Shown: positions 1 to 8,589, counted from the first letter of the stretch. The stretch: DNA of 64,000 bases from Bacillota bacterium (GCA_023416955.1 JAEZGM010000042.1:62001-126000); one strand, 5' to 3'. The notes: a model not told the origin generated them from the letters alone. Numbers and translations are program-made.

Positions 1-84
1 ACACAGTATTTGGAGTCCGCTATCGGAAGTAAAATTCCAAGTCAGTTTATCCAGTCCGGGGATATGTATCAGTACATTGTCTGA
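1..84 (+). CDS. C-terminal end of an unidentified protein (partial)
   Basis: An open frame of 27 codons runs from the first base to a TGA at 82-84; the start lies outside the window. The visible residues end in SGDMYQYIV. They are too few to assign a family. The next gene starts 97 bases later on the same strand with no visible terminator between them, so this could be the preceding gene of the same beta-glucoside operon, but that is only inferred from spacing. Confidence 0.45.
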   Translation, partial: TQYLESAIGSKIPSQFIQSGDMYQYIV

Positions 85-180
85 AATAGCACCCGGACGC
101 TTTAGAGGAACATTGTCGTTGAAGCTGATTAAGCGGTGTGACGCGGAAAGATCATTTAATAACTGCCAGGAGGAAATAAA

Positions 181-1644
181 ATGCAGAATACTGTTTTTCC
201 GGAAGGATTTTTATGGGGCGGCGCAACCGCGGCAAACCAGTGCGAAGGAGCCTGGAATGAAGACGGAAAAGGAATGTCAGTTGCAGATTGCAGCATATAT
301 AAAAAAAATGTGGATCCCGGAGATTACAAAGCGCAGTTCGCAATCACCAGCCATGACGTTGAGAAGGCAATGTTAAGTCAGGACACGAGCGAATATCCAA
401 AACGTCATGGAATTGATTTCTACCACAGATACGAAGAGGATTTGGACTTGTTTCAGGAAATGGGCTTTAAGGTACTGAGAGTTTCCATTCAATGGACAAG
501 AATTTATCCGAACGGTATTGAAGAAGAACCAAATGAGAACGGCCTGCAGCATTACGAAGATTTATTTAGGGAGATGCTGAAGAGAGGCATTGAGCCCTTA
601 GTGACTCTGCACCATTATGAGATGCCGTTGTATTTATCCAATCATTATGACGGTTGGTATAAAAGGGAAGTCATTGATCTTTTTTTGAAATTCTGTAAAA
701 CGGTGTTTAAAAGATACAACGGATTGGTAAAATACTGGCTTACCTTTAATGAAATTGACAGCGTGTTCAGACATCCGTTTACGACGGCCGGATTAGTAAA
801 AGACCGGTATCCTGAAGAAAAATGGGAGGAGGTAATATATCAGGCTGTCCACAATCAGTTTGTGGCAAGTGCATTGGCAACAAAATACCTTCATGAAATG
901 ATACCGGGCGCCCGGATGGGTTGTATGATTACCAGAACACTGACATACCCCGAAACCTGTAACCCGGAAAATGTATTGCTCGCTTTGGAAGAGAACAGGA
1001 AAAATTATTTTTACTCTGACGTGCAGGTTAGGGGAGAGTACCCCCGCCATATTAAAAGGGAGTGGGCAAGGAAAAATATTCACATTGTTTTCGGCGAAGA
1101 AGATGAAAAAATTCTGAAAGAATATCCTGTGGATTTTGTTTCCTTCAGTTACTATATGAGCCGTGTTACAAGTGTGGACGAAACCGATAAAGAACGGGTA
1201 AGCGGCAACCTGGTAAGCGGAATAAAAAATCCCTATTTGAAGACTACGGAATGGAATTGGGAAATTGACCCGACAGGATTGTGTATTTCCTTGATTGAGC
1301 TGTATGATCGATATGAGATGCCCCTGTTTATTGTAGAAAACGGACTGGGAAGCAGGGATACGGTGGAAGCCGATGGAAGCATCCAGGATGACTACCGCAT
1401 TCAATACTATAAGGATCATATCAAGGCCATCGCACGCGCCATTGAGGAAGGCGTGGAAGTGATGGGATATACGCCATGGGGCTGCATTGATATGGTCAGC
1501 ATGTCTACCAGCCAGATGTCGAAACGGTATGGGTTTATTTATGTACACTTGGACGATATGGGAAATGGTTCTTATGAAAGAAAGAAAAAGAAGTCATTCG
1601 AGTGGTACAAACGAGTAATTGCTACAAACGGCAAAGATTTGTGA
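181..1644 (+). CDS. bglA: 6-phospho-beta-glucosidase, glycoside hydrolase family 1
   Basis: A cytoplasmic GH1 enzyme of 487 residues, the usual family length. It should hydrolyse 6-phospho-beta-glucosides delivered by a PTS, giving glucose 6-phosphate and an aglycone or glucose. The N terminus carries the GH1 signature FLWGGATAANQCEGAW. The acid/base glutamate is in TFNEID (about residue 192) and the nucleophile glutamate in FIVENGLG (about residue 390). The C-terminal KRYGFIYVHLDD followed by a lysine-rich KKKKSF segment is typical of the 6-phospho branch, whose lysine and tyrosine bind the phosphate. An AGGAGG site lies just before the ATG. No PTS permease gene is visible, so it may lie upstream of the window. 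There is no signal peptide. Confidence 0.9.
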   Translation: MQNTVFPEGFLWGGATAANQCEGAWNEDGKGMSVADCSIYKKNVDPGDYKAQFAITSHDVEKAMLSQDTSEYPKRHGIDFYHRYEEDLDLFQEMGFKVLRVSIQWTRIYPNGIEEEPNENGLQHYEDLFREMLKRGIEPLVTLHHYEMPLYLSNHYDGWYKREVIDLFLKFCKTVFKRYNGLVKYWLTFNEIDSVFRHPFTTAGLVKDRYPEEKWEEVIYQAVHNQFVASALATKYLHEMIPGARMGCMITRTLTYPETCNPENVLLALEENRKNYFYSDVQVRGEYPRHIKREWARKNIHIVFGEEDEKILKEYPVDFVSFSYYMSRVTSVDETDKERVSGNLVSGIKNPYLKTTEWNWEIDPTGLCISLIELYDRYEMPLFIVENGLGSRDTVEADGSIQDDYRIQYYKDHIKAIARAIEEGVEVMGYTPWGCIDMVSMSTSQMSKRYGFIYVHLDDMGNGSYERKKKKSFEWYKRVIATNGKDL

Positions 1645-1751
1645 ACTTGTAGGTTTATTCGCATTTTGCGTAAAGCTTGAATACGGATAACACAGATACC
1701 GGTATTCCAGGGTGGGATGCCACAGATTGAGACTATCCCCAATTTTTGTGT

Positions 1752-1796
1752 AAATCTCCATTGTGGTGTGCAATAAAGGCACCACAATGGAGATTT
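1752..1796. terminator. Hairpin terminator after the GH1 gene
   Basis: A perfect 17-bp inverted repeat (1752-1768 with 1780-1796) with an 11-nt loop, followed by a short T-rich stretch on the plus strand. It lies about 107 bases after the GH1 stop codon and probably ends that transcript. The A-rich 5' arm would let it act in the other direction too. Confidence 0.65.
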
Positions 1797-2028
1797 TATT
1801 ATTGATTGAAAACTCCTAACTGTGCCTGAAAATTCAGATTGCAGACAAAGCACCGCTTGGGGATAGAGTGGTACTGTAAATGAATTTCTTCTACAGTTAA
1901 TTTTATTTGTCGATAATAGGCTTACGCCTATTCAATGAAGACAGCCAATTTTACCGCTTTGCGTTGATTTTAAAGCCATCAGCAGCCGCTTATTAAACGC
2001 AGTGCCTTTCGTACTTACCGATGCTGGT

Positions 2029-2248
2029 TCATTCCGGAGTGACACTGCATTTCAAACTGAATCCGTTAGGATTCCCATATAAGGCTAGTGCATCAATTTT
2101 ATTTTCTTTGAATTGAATATCCTGATAACTAAGATCCTTCTCGCTATCGCTTCGAAACCAATAGGTATCCATTGTATTTAGCTGCAAGGTGATCGGGCAT
2201 TTCATTGTGAGAAAAGGTGACCGGCGGCTCAATTCCGTACTCCTGCAT
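2029..2248 (-). pseudogene. Decayed fragment of a second GH1 6-phospho-beta-glucosidase gene
   Basis: Reading the minus strand from 2248, a 34-codon frame ending at 2144 contains YGIEPPVTFSHNEMPDHLA. This matches the conserved GH1 strand-4 motif, which reads RGIEPLVTLHHYEMPLYL in the intact gene at 181-1644. A stop and frame change follow. A second open stretch, with DALALYGNPNGFSL near its end, closes at 2029; its match to GH1 is weak. No start region, acid/base motif or nucleophile motif remains. The rest of the 1797-2278 stretch holds no gene I can recognise. I see it as the relic of a deleted paralogue, on the strand opposite to the intact copy. Confidence 0.6.
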
Positions 2249-2278
2249 TTAATAATTTGTCCGGATTATAACGAGAAA

Positions 2279-2304
2279 CAAGCGGCCCCTTCAGAGGCCG
2301 CTTG
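2279..2304 (-). terminator. Terminator of the glycerol operon
   Basis: A 9-bp GC-rich stem (2279-2287 with 2296-2304, loop of 8) read on the minus strand and followed by TTTCTCG. It lies about 80 bases downstream of the DUF1667 stop codon and fits as the end of the glp transcript. Confidence 0.65.
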
Positions 2305-2384
2305 CATTATTCAAAAATATTCTGCTTTAGTCAAAATTGGCCGAGCAAAACGTATAGAAGTGCCTGCGGAAACCGAAGCATCCT

Positions 2385-2750
2385 TTATTCCGCGTCGGGC
2401 ACCTTGGCAAGACTACGCGTTACTACAAAATTCGCATCCAGCCCCAGAAGATTCGGTACAACAATGTCACCCACATGCACCGGAGCCTGAAGCGTTATGT
2501 TATCTAACAGACGCATCACTGCAAAAATATCTTTCTTAGGGATTTCACGGTCTGTTTTCACCGGTACGCGCGCAATGGAAGCGCCGTTGATTTTCACAGT
2601 AGAAGTAACAGTACGGGTTGGGGCAATCAATTCTTTTTTGCCGTAAGCCTCTCCGCGGGAGCAAGAGTTGCCTGTTACCTTGTAGCCATTTTTTTCATCC
2701 ACATGCAGGCGGCACCCTTTTGGGCAAACAATGCAGACCAATTCTGTCAT
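2385..2750 (-). CDS. DUF1667 cysteine-motif protein of the glycerol 3-phosphate dehydrogenase cluster
   Basis: A 121-residue soluble protein with the N-terminal pattern CIVCPKGC followed by a fourth cysteine in NSCSRG (about residue 29). That arrangement could bind a metal or an iron-sulfur cluster. It matches the DUF1667 family, which is usually encoded directly after a GlpA-like and a GlpB-like flavoprotein in Firmicutes, as here. It starts 3 bases after the upstream gene ends, so the two are probably translationally coupled. A role as a small electron-transfer or assembly subunit of the dehydrogenase is inferred from context only; the family has no settled biochemical function that I know of. 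Confidence 0.85.
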   Translation of the reverse strand: MTELVCIVCPKGCRLHVDEKNGYKVTGNSCSRGEAYGKKELIAPTRTVTSTVKINGASIARVPVKTDREIPKKDIFAVMRLLDNITLQAPVHVGDIVVPNLLGLDANFVVTRSLAKVPDAE

Positions 2751-2753
2751 GCG

Positions 2754-4025
2754 TTACTCCTCCTTTTCGATTGAAACACTAAGCTCGCCGTTTTTCGCTT
2801 TTTGCAGTAAAGCAAGTGGTAAAGTGATTTTTTCCATTTCGCCGGGGGCAATATGATCGCGCGGATACGAAGCGATTCGGGTATCTCCACTGGTCACCTG
2901 AATGCGGGCCTTCTGGAAAATCTGATTTGCGCGAAAAAAGACATCCACAGATTTTTCTACCCCCTGTGGGCGAATTTTTTGCGGCACAGTATAGCCCACG
3001 CCAAATCCGTTTTTCAGACGGAGTAACTCCTGATCAGACGAGCTGCCGCTCTGGCTGTACTGCGCGGCAAATTTTCCCGCACGCTGGCTTTCGGCAGTAA
3101 CAAAGTCCACCAGATCATGTACATGTGCAACGTTGCCGCACGCAAATACGCCGGGGGCACTGGTTTCCATATTTTCATACACCACCGGGCCGTTTGTGCG
3201 CGGGTCAATTTCCAGCTTTGCCTGGCGCGAAAGCTCGTTTTCGGGAATCAGGCCTACCGACAGAAGAACGGTGTCGCAGTCGAGCACTTCTTCGGTGCCG
3301 GAGATGGGGACACGGTTTTGATCCACCTTTTGCACCACTACCTGCTCTACGCGCTTATCGCCGCGGATTTCTGTAACAGTGTACGACAGATGCAGCGGAA
3401 TGTCATAATCATTGAGACACTGCACAATATTACGGGTAAGCCCGCCCGAATACGGCATCACCTCGTAAACACCAAGCACCTTTGCACCCTCCAGCGTCAG
3501 GCGGCGAGCCATAATCAAACCAATATCGCCGGAGCCCAGGATGACCACACGGCTGCCGACGCGGTCACCCTCCAGATTCATATACAGCTGTGCCGCGCCT
3601 GCGGTAAACACGCCCGCGGGGCGGCTGCCGGGAATACCGATCGCGCCGCGGGTTCTCTCGCGGCACCCCATCGCCAGAACAATCGCCTTCGCCCTCAGCT
3701 CCAAATAACCGCGCTGCGGATTAATGGCATATACGGTGCGCCGCTCGCCAAGATCAAGCTCGAGCACCATGGTACCGGTCAGCACCTCAATATCTGTCCT
3801 TTTCAGTTCATCGACAAACCGCTCGGCATATTCCGGGCCTGTCAGCTCCTGCTTAAAATAGTGCAAGCCAAACCCATTATGAATGCACTGATTCAGAATT
3901 CCACCAAGATCTGTTTGCCGTTCGAGCAAAAGCACGTTTTCTGCGCCATTCTGCCGGGCCGAAAGCGCCGCCGCAAGACCTGCCGGGCCGCCGCCGACCA
4001 CAATTACATCATACTCCTGCTTCAT
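2754..4025 (-). CDS. FAD/NAD(P)-dependent oxidoreductase, GlpB-like subunit
   Basis: A 423-residue flavoprotein of the pyridine nucleotide-disulfide oxidoreductase class. The N-terminal dinucleotide-binding motif is VVGGGPAGLAAALSA (FAD). A second nucleotide fold around residues 160-190 has VILGSGDIGLIMARRL, and CGNVAHVHD near residue 300 fits the second FAD-contact region. It overlaps the preceding GlpA-like gene by 4 bases (ATGA) and is followed after 3 bases by the DUF1667 gene. The three probably form one complex that oxidises glycerol 3-phosphate to dihydroxyacetone phosphate and passes electrons to a carrier. The symbol is left blank because this is not the E. coli GlpB protein itself. 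Confidence 0.8.
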   Translation of the reverse strand: MKQEYDVIVVGGGPAGLAAALSARQNGAENVLLLERQTDLGGILNQCIHNGFGLHYFKQELTGPEYAERFVDELKRTDIEVLTGTMVLELDLGERRTVYAINPQRGYLELRAKAIVLAMGCRERTRGAIGIPGSRPAGVFTAGAAQLYMNLEGDRVGSRVVILGSGDIGLIMARRLTLEGAKVLGVYEVMPYSGGLTRNIVQCLNDYDIPLHLSYTVTEIRGDKRVEQVVVQKVDQNRVPISGTEEVLDCDTVLLSVGLIPENELSRQAKLEIDPRTNGPVVYENMETSAPGVFACGNVAHVHDLVDFVTAESQRAGKFAAQYSQSGSSSDQELLRLKNGFGVGYTVPQKIRPQGVEKSVDVFFRANQIFQKARIQVTSGDTRIASYPRDHIAPGEMEKITLPLALLQKAKNGELSVSIEKEE

Positions 4026-5470
4026 TGCTTACCAGCCTCCTTCTGCTCCTTGGTTCGCCCAAGAATAATATTCATTCCCGTGCGGTCCAAGGGGATCTGA
4101 TCCTCTGAAACACCAAGTTCGCGGGCGATAATAGCCTGTACCCTGGGTCCGCAGAAGCCGCCCTGACAACGCCCCATACCGGGGGTACAGCGGCGCTTGA
4201 TGCCGTCTATCGAGCGGGGCGCAAGCGGACGATGCATTGCGTCCACAATTTCTCCCTCCGTCACGGTTTCACAGCGGCAGACGATCGTGCCGTAAAGCGG
4301 GTTGCGTTCAATCGCTTCGCCGCGTTCTTTCGCACTGAGGGACTTGAACCGCACAACGCGCCGTTTCGCCACAAAAGCAGCGTTCGGTGCCAGCTTCAGC
4401 CCGGCATGATGCAGCATTTGGACCACATCCCGTGCGATTGCAGGGGAAGAGGTGAGCCCTGGGGATTTGATTCCGGCAATGTTGTAAAAGCCCTCGCACG
4501 CTTCCGACGGCCCCACAATAAAGTCGCTCTGTGTGGAATTAGCGCGAACTCCCGCAAAGTTACGGATAGAATCACGAAAATTGATGGTTGGGACGCTCAT
4601 GAGCGCCGCCTTCCGTACATTTTGAAGGCCCTGTGCCGTTGTTTCTTCGTCGTCTGTGCTAACGTCTTCCGCGTTTGGCCCCACAATCAGATTACCATGT
4701 ACCGTGGGGGACACAAGAACACCCTTGCCCGCCTTTGTGGGACATTGAAAAATAACGCGGTTGACCAGCTTGCCCTGCGTGGTATCCAGAACAAAATATT
4801 CCCCGCGGTTGGGCGTGATACGAAAGCTCCGGTCGCCTACCATAGCCGCTATGCGGTCTGAATACACACCGGCGGCATTTACAACATATCGGGCTTCTAC
4901 TACGCCTTCGGAGGTCTGTATTACAAACCGCCCGCCCTCTTTTTGAATGGCAGTCACTTCGGTATCAAGCATCACCTTTGCGCCGCCCTGCACCGCTGCT
5001 TCCGCCTGCGCAATCGCCAGCTCCCATGGGTTGATGATCCCCGCGCTGGGCGCATAAAGAGCGAATAAAGCATTTTCGCTCAGCGTCGGTTCCATCTGAT
5101 GCAGTTCCTCTTTCTCTATAATGCGCAGTCCGGGCACACCGTTTTCAACCCCTCTTCGATACAGGGCTTCTACTGTTACACGATCCTCTTCGGAAAATCC
5201 GATCACAAGTGATCCGATTTTATCATATAAAATATCCAGATCCGCGCAAAGCTGCTCAATGATCCGGTTCCCCTCCACATTGTAGCGTGCCATCAAGGTT
5301 CCCGGTTCCGGGTCGTATCCTGCGTGCACGATCGCGCTGTTCGCTTTGGTGGTACCGATGCTTACATCGTTTTCCTTTTCCAAAAGCACCGCATTCACTT
5401 CGTAGCGGCTCAGTTCATACAGAAGCGAACAGCCGCACGCTCCGCCTCCAATGATAGCTACATCAAACAT
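4022..5470 (-). CDS. glpA: Glycerol-3-phosphate dehydrogenase, FAD-dependent GlpA-like, with BFD-type [2Fe-2S] domain
   Basis: A 482-residue DAO-family flavoprotein. It opens with MFDVAIIGGGACGCSLL, the FAD-binding Rossmann motif, and ends with a BFD-like cluster-binding domain whose cysteines are visible as CRCETVTEGE and, later, CTPGMGRCQGGFC. The open frame extends upstream to 5566, but the start at 5470 is preferred: AGGAGG lies 7 bases before it and the FAD motif would sit at its very N terminus, as in the family. It oxidises glycerol 3-phosphate made by GlpK. Genes follow without gaps (GlpB-like, DUF1667). It lies about 160 bases after glpF on the same strand, so it may be on the glpKF transcript or have its own promoter. 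Confidence 0.85.
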   Translation of the reverse strand: MFDVAIIGGGACGCSLLYELSRYEVNAVLLEKENDVSIGTTKANSAIVHAGYDPEPGTLMARYNVEGNRIIEQLCADLDILYDKIGSLVIGFSEEDRVTVEALYRRGVENGVPGLRIIEKEELHQMEPTLSENALFALYAPSAGIINPWELAIAQAEAAVQGGAKVMLDTEVTAIQKEGGRFVIQTSEGVVEARYVVNAAGVYSDRIAAMVGDRSFRITPNRGEYFVLDTTQGKLVNRVIFQCPTKAGKGVLVSPTVHGNLIVGPNAEDVSTDDEETTAQGLQNVRKAALMSVPTINFRDSIRNFAGVRANSTQSDFIVGPSEACEGFYNIAGIKSPGLTSSPAIARDVVQMLHHAGLKLAPNAAFVAKRRVVRFKSLSAKERGEAIERNPLYGTIVCRCETVTEGEIVDAMHRPLAPRSIDGIKRRCTPGMGRCQGGFCGPRVQAIIARELGVSEDQIPLDRTGMNIILGRTKEQKEAGKQ

Positions 5471-5629
5471 CTGCAAACCTCCTAAAAGTATCATCTGAGC
5501 AAAAAAAAGCCAAGCAAAACAGACCCATTTCTCCCTGAGTCTAGTTTGCCCGGCTCTTTCTCTCAATTCACGGCAAATTTTAGTTTATGCCATTGTAAGG
5601 TCGTTGTCAAGTCGAATTTTTAAAAAGCC

Positions 5630-6337
5630 TTAAAAGATCGCCGCCGACAGCCAAGCAGCCAGGAGTGCGCCGCAGATTGGCCCAAACACCGGAATCCACG
5701 CATATTTCCAATCGGAATCTCTCTTGTTGTGGATTGGAAGAATGGCATGGGCAATACGGGGGCTGAGATCACGGGCAGGGTTCATCGCATAACCGGTGGT
5801 GCCGCCCAAGCTGACGCCGCAGGCAAGGATAATGCTGCCAACACCAAAGGTGCCTACTGCCGCTACGTCGCCCACAGGGGTTTGCACAATGCCCAAAATA
5901 GCGAATACCAGCACAAAAGTAGCAATTACCTCGCTGATAAAATTGCTTCCATAGCTGCGAATCGCAGGACCAGTGCAAAATACGCCCAGTTTCGTATTGG
6001 CGTCATCAGTAGCATCGAAATGGTTTTTGTACATCACCCATACCAGAACGGCACCGACGAAACCACCCAGCATTTCAGAAATTATGTACCCGGGAACCAC
6101 CGCCCATTCCATCTTGCCGATTGCCGCAAGGCCAAGCACCAGGGCTGGGTTAAATACCGCGCCACTGCGGGTGAAAATCAGTGCCGGAATCAGCACTGCG
6201 GTAGCCCAGCCGAAAGCAACTACGATTAACCCGGAATTCTGGCCTTTTGTCTTATTCAGATTTACGTTGGCAACCACCGCGTCGCCTAAAAGTACAACAA
6301 GAGCCGTGCCCAAAAATTCATATAAGTAATTCTGCAC
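5630..6337 (-). CDS. glpF: Glycerol uptake facilitator, aquaglyceroporin family
   Basis: A 235-residue membrane channel of the MIP family that lets glycerol diffuse into the cell. Both pore signatures are present: NPA at residues 63-65 and NPARD at residues 186-190; the aspartate after the second motif is typical of glycerol channels rather than water channels. About six hydrophobic segments and the two half-helices carrying the NPA motifs are visible. It starts 26 bases after glpK ends, on the same strand, with a GAGGAGGAA site before the ATG. Trapping of glycerol by the GlpK kinase next door would drive uptake. Confidence 0.93.
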   Translation of the reverse strand: MQNYLYEFLGTALVVLLGDAVVANVNLNKTKGQNSGLIVVAFGWATAVLIPALIFTRSGAVFNPALVLGLAAIGKMEWAVVPGYIISEMLGGFVGAVLVWVMYKNHFDATDDANTKLGVFCTGPAIRSYGSNFISEVIATFVLVFAILGIVQTPVGDVAAVGTFGVGSIILACGVSLGGTTGYAMNPARDLSPRIAHAILPIHNKRDSDWKYAWIPVFGPICGALLAAWLSAAIF

Positions 6338-6363
6338 AATAATTCCTCCTCTTCAAATTACTT

Positions 6364-7863
6364 TCAAGATTCCTTGGATGCCCAGCCAAAGGAACGTTTT
6401 ACGGCTTCTTTCCATCCGGCTACCAGCTCTTGGCGCGTAGCATCTTCCATATTTGGCTTAAAGGTTCTATCCAGCGCCACGTTCTGAAGAATATCCTGCT
6501 TATCCTTGTAATACCCTACAGCAAGTCCGGCCAGGTACACAGCGCCCAGCGCAGTGCTCTCAATAATTTTAGGACGCAGTACGTTGGTTCCCAGAATATC
6601 CGCCTGGAACTGCATGAGGAAGTTATTGGCCGATGCGCCACCGTCAACATGCAGCTCTTTCAGTGAAACACCTGCGTCGGCTTCCATAGCTTTCATCACG
6701 TCATAGCTTTGATAGGCCAGACTTTCTACTGTTGCACGAATAAAATGCTCTTTTTCTACGCCGCGGGTCAGTCCTACAATAATGCCTCTTGCATACTGAT
6801 CCCAATAAGGCGCGCCCAAGCCGACAAAAGCCGGCACCACATAAACCCCGGCACTGTCCGCTACTTTTTTCGCGTACGTTTCGGTAAAGGCCGCGTTGTC
6901 AATCATCCGCAGGCCGTCACGCAGCCATTGAATCGCCGCGCCCGCTACAAATACACTGCCTTCCAGAGCGTACTCCACTTTGCCGTCCAAGCCCCAAGCA
7001 ATGGTAGTAAGCAGCCCGTTTTTAGAATCCACCGCTTTTTCCCCGGTATTCATCAGAATAAAGCAGCCGGTTCCATAGGTGTTCTTCACCAGACCGGGTT
7101 CAAAACAGCACTGGCCAAACAAAGCCGCCTGCTGGTCACCCGCGATTCCGGCGATCGGGACTTCTCCGCCCAAAAATTCTGCGTCAGTATTCCCGTATAC
7201 ATAGCTGGAAGGTTTAACTTCCGGCAGCATACTTTTTGGAATCCCCAGCTCTTTCAGAATCTCGTCATCCCACTGCAGCGTATGGATGTTGAACAGCATG
7301 GTGCGGGAAGCATTGGTATAGTCCGTTACATGGCATTTTCCCTTAGTCAGTTTCCAGATCAGCCAGCTGTCCACCGTTCCGAACAACAGGTCTCCCTTTT
7401 CCGCCCTTTCTCTGGCGCCCTTCACATTTTCCAGAATCCAGCGCACTTTGGTGCCTGAAAAATAAGCGTCTATAATCAGGCCGGTCTTCTCTTTCACTGT
7501 CTTTTCAAGGCCTTTGGCTTTTAGCTGGTCACAATAATCCGCAGTGCGGCGGCACTGCCACACGATCGCGTTATAAACCGGTTCGCCGGTATGGCGATCC
7601 CACACAATGGTAGTTTCGCGCTGGTTGGTGATACCGAGGGCTGCAATCTCAGAAACGTCCAGATTGCACCTTGCCTTAGCCTCAGTCAGCACCGCCAGCT
7701 GGCTGGACCAGATTTCCATGGGATCGTGCTCCACCCATCCCGGATGAGGGAAAATCTGAGTGAACTCTTTCTGTGCCACATTCACAATATTCCCCTGCTT
7801 ATCGAAGATGATGCAGCGGGAACTGGTTGTTCCCTGGTCCAATGCCACTAAATATTTTTCCAT
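6364..7863 (-). CDS. glpK: Glycerol kinase
   Basis: A 499-residue FGGY-family kinase of normal length that phosphorylates glycerol at the sn-3 position with ATP. The N-terminal phosphate-binding motif is ALDQGTTSSR. The family segment WVEHDP is at about residue 43, and GTGCFILMNTG and DGGASANNFLMQ mark the C-terminal ATPase domain. A strong AAGGAGG site lies before the start at 7863. It is the first intact gene after a long leader (7864-8589) that holds a terminator, so GlpP antitermination is a reasonable mode of control. glpF and the dehydrogenase genes follow on the same strand. Confidence 0.96.
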   Translation of the reverse strand: MEKYLVALDQGTTSSRCIIFDKQGNIVNVAQKEFTQIFPHPGWVEHDPMEIWSSQLAVLTEAKARCNLDVSEIAALGITNQRETTIVWDRHTGEPVYNAIVWQCRRTADYCDQLKAKGLEKTVKEKTGLIIDAYFSGTKVRWILENVKGARERAEKGDLLFGTVDSWLIWKLTKGKCHVTDYTNASRTMLFNIHTLQWDDEILKELGIPKSMLPEVKPSSYVYGNTDAEFLGGEVPIAGIAGDQQAALFGQCCFEPGLVKNTYGTGCFILMNTGEKAVDSKNGLLTTIAWGLDGKVEYALEGSVFVAGAAIQWLRDGLRMIDNAAFTETYAKKVADSAGVYVVPAFVGLGAPYWDQYARGIIVGLTRGVEKEHFIRATVESLAYQSYDVMKAMEADAGVSLKELHVDGGASANNFLMQFQADILGTNVLRPKIIESTALGAVYLAGLAVGYYKDKQDILQNVALDRTFKPNMEDATRQELVAGWKEAVKRSFGWASKES

Positions 7864-7903
7864 AACAAACTCCTCCTTAGACTTGCTTCCCCTAATATTT
7901 CAA

Positions 7904-8226
7904 TCACTTTTCGTATCGCGCTGCCCATGCAGGCGCTTTGTGAGAGACTTTGCCCGACATCACGTCATGGTAATGGTCGCTGGTCATCGCTTTGCCGGGG
8001 CCAAATTCCGAGTAGACGGCTCGTTGTCAAAATACACGGTGAAACACCACAGCCGGTCTGACCGGTGACTTCGCACCCCAACAATGCAGCGCAGTTTTGA
8101 GGCACAGTAGAAAACCCATTAATTTTTTTGGTCTAGTTGCCAGCATTGCGTTGCCCCTCCCTTGTCATCCGGTGCATTAATCAGATAAACACCGCACCTT
8201 AGTTTGGAAAGGACATCGTAATTCAT
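7904..8226 (-). pseudogene. Internally deleted flavin reductase-like gene
   Basis: On the minus strand a clear start (AGGAGG 8 bases before an ATG at 8226) opens a frame beginning MNYDVLSKLRCGVYLI, the usual opening of FMN-binding flavin reductases related to high-molecular-weight rubredoxin. After about 35 residues the frame stops. In another frame the far end reads MTSDHYHDVMSGKVSHKAPAW and stops at 7904, which resembles the C-terminal end of the same family. The middle is missing and the two ends are out of frame: about 320 bases remain of a gene that normally exceeds 500. The remnant lies inside the region between glpP and glpK. Confidence 0.6.
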
Positions 8227-8308
8227 ACCTTCTACCTCCTTTTTCTATAGTTTTATATTTTCTATGCGTCTGCTCTGCAAACGCGGGGTCCCTGTTTCGG
8301 GTGTCTAA

Positions 8309-8446
8309 GTCAGTTAATTCGAAAACAGAACCAATCTCAAGGTAACCGCTGATTGTCTTATGACTTAATCATCGGTTACCTAGGCGTAGAATCCATAGAT
8401 CAAAGATCTTTCGCTTGTTTATTGGATGTTTTCTAAAGTGAACCGA
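8309..8446 (+). mobile_element. MITE-like element, copy A
   Basis: A 138-bp non-coding element that reappears in reverse orientation at 16757-16895. In the central 120 or so bases I count only about four differences between the copies. Its ends form imperfect terminal inverted repeats: GTCAGTTAATTCGAAAACA against the complement of the other end, ATCGGTTCACTTTAGAAAAC. Inside is a 14-bp hairpin with one mismatch (8341-8354 with 8367-8380). There is no open frame and no transposase. These traits fit a miniature inverted-repeat element moved in trans. It lies in the glpP-glpK spacer. Confidence 0.65.
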
Positions 8447-8454
8447 TTATATAT

Positions 8455-8507
8455 AAAAAAGAGCAACAAAACGAAAGGAGTCTCCTCCTTTTCTTTTTTG
8501 CTGCTCT
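8455..8507 (-). terminator. Terminator between glpP and glpK, possible GlpP target
   Basis: Read on the minus strand: a 12-bp outer stem (AGAGCAGCAAAA with TTTTGTTGCTCT, one G-U pair), an inner AAAGGAG/CTCCTTT stem, and then a run of six T. It is a strong intrinsic terminator about 80 bases after the glpP stop and about 590 bases before glpK. In Bacillus subtilis GlpP binds leader RNA upstream of glp genes to prevent termination, so this hairpin could be either the end of glpP or the regulated leader terminator. The sequence alone does not decide. Confidence 0.7.
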
Positions 8508-8589
8508 CTTCTCTCGCAATTTTTAATTCAGTTGTCAAATGAAATTCCACGGCTATACCGCGAAAAAACGTTTTGCCTATGTTGTCGGA

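Noticed and set aside
77..376. A 99-codon frame overlapping the start of the GH1 gene
   Set aside because: It overlaps a well-supported gene in another frame and has no family-like content.
3117..4100. A 327-codon plus-strand frame opposite the GlpB-like gene
   Set aside because: Antisense shadow of a gene with clear FAD and NAD motifs.
5471..5566. N-terminal extension of the GlpA-like protein
   Set aside because: It would put 32 extra residues before the FAD motif; AGGAGG is correctly placed only for the start at 5470.
8555..8580. A possible CcpA (cre) site, CGAAAAAACGTTTTGC
   Set aside because: It fits only part of the cre consensus on either strand; too weak to annotate.
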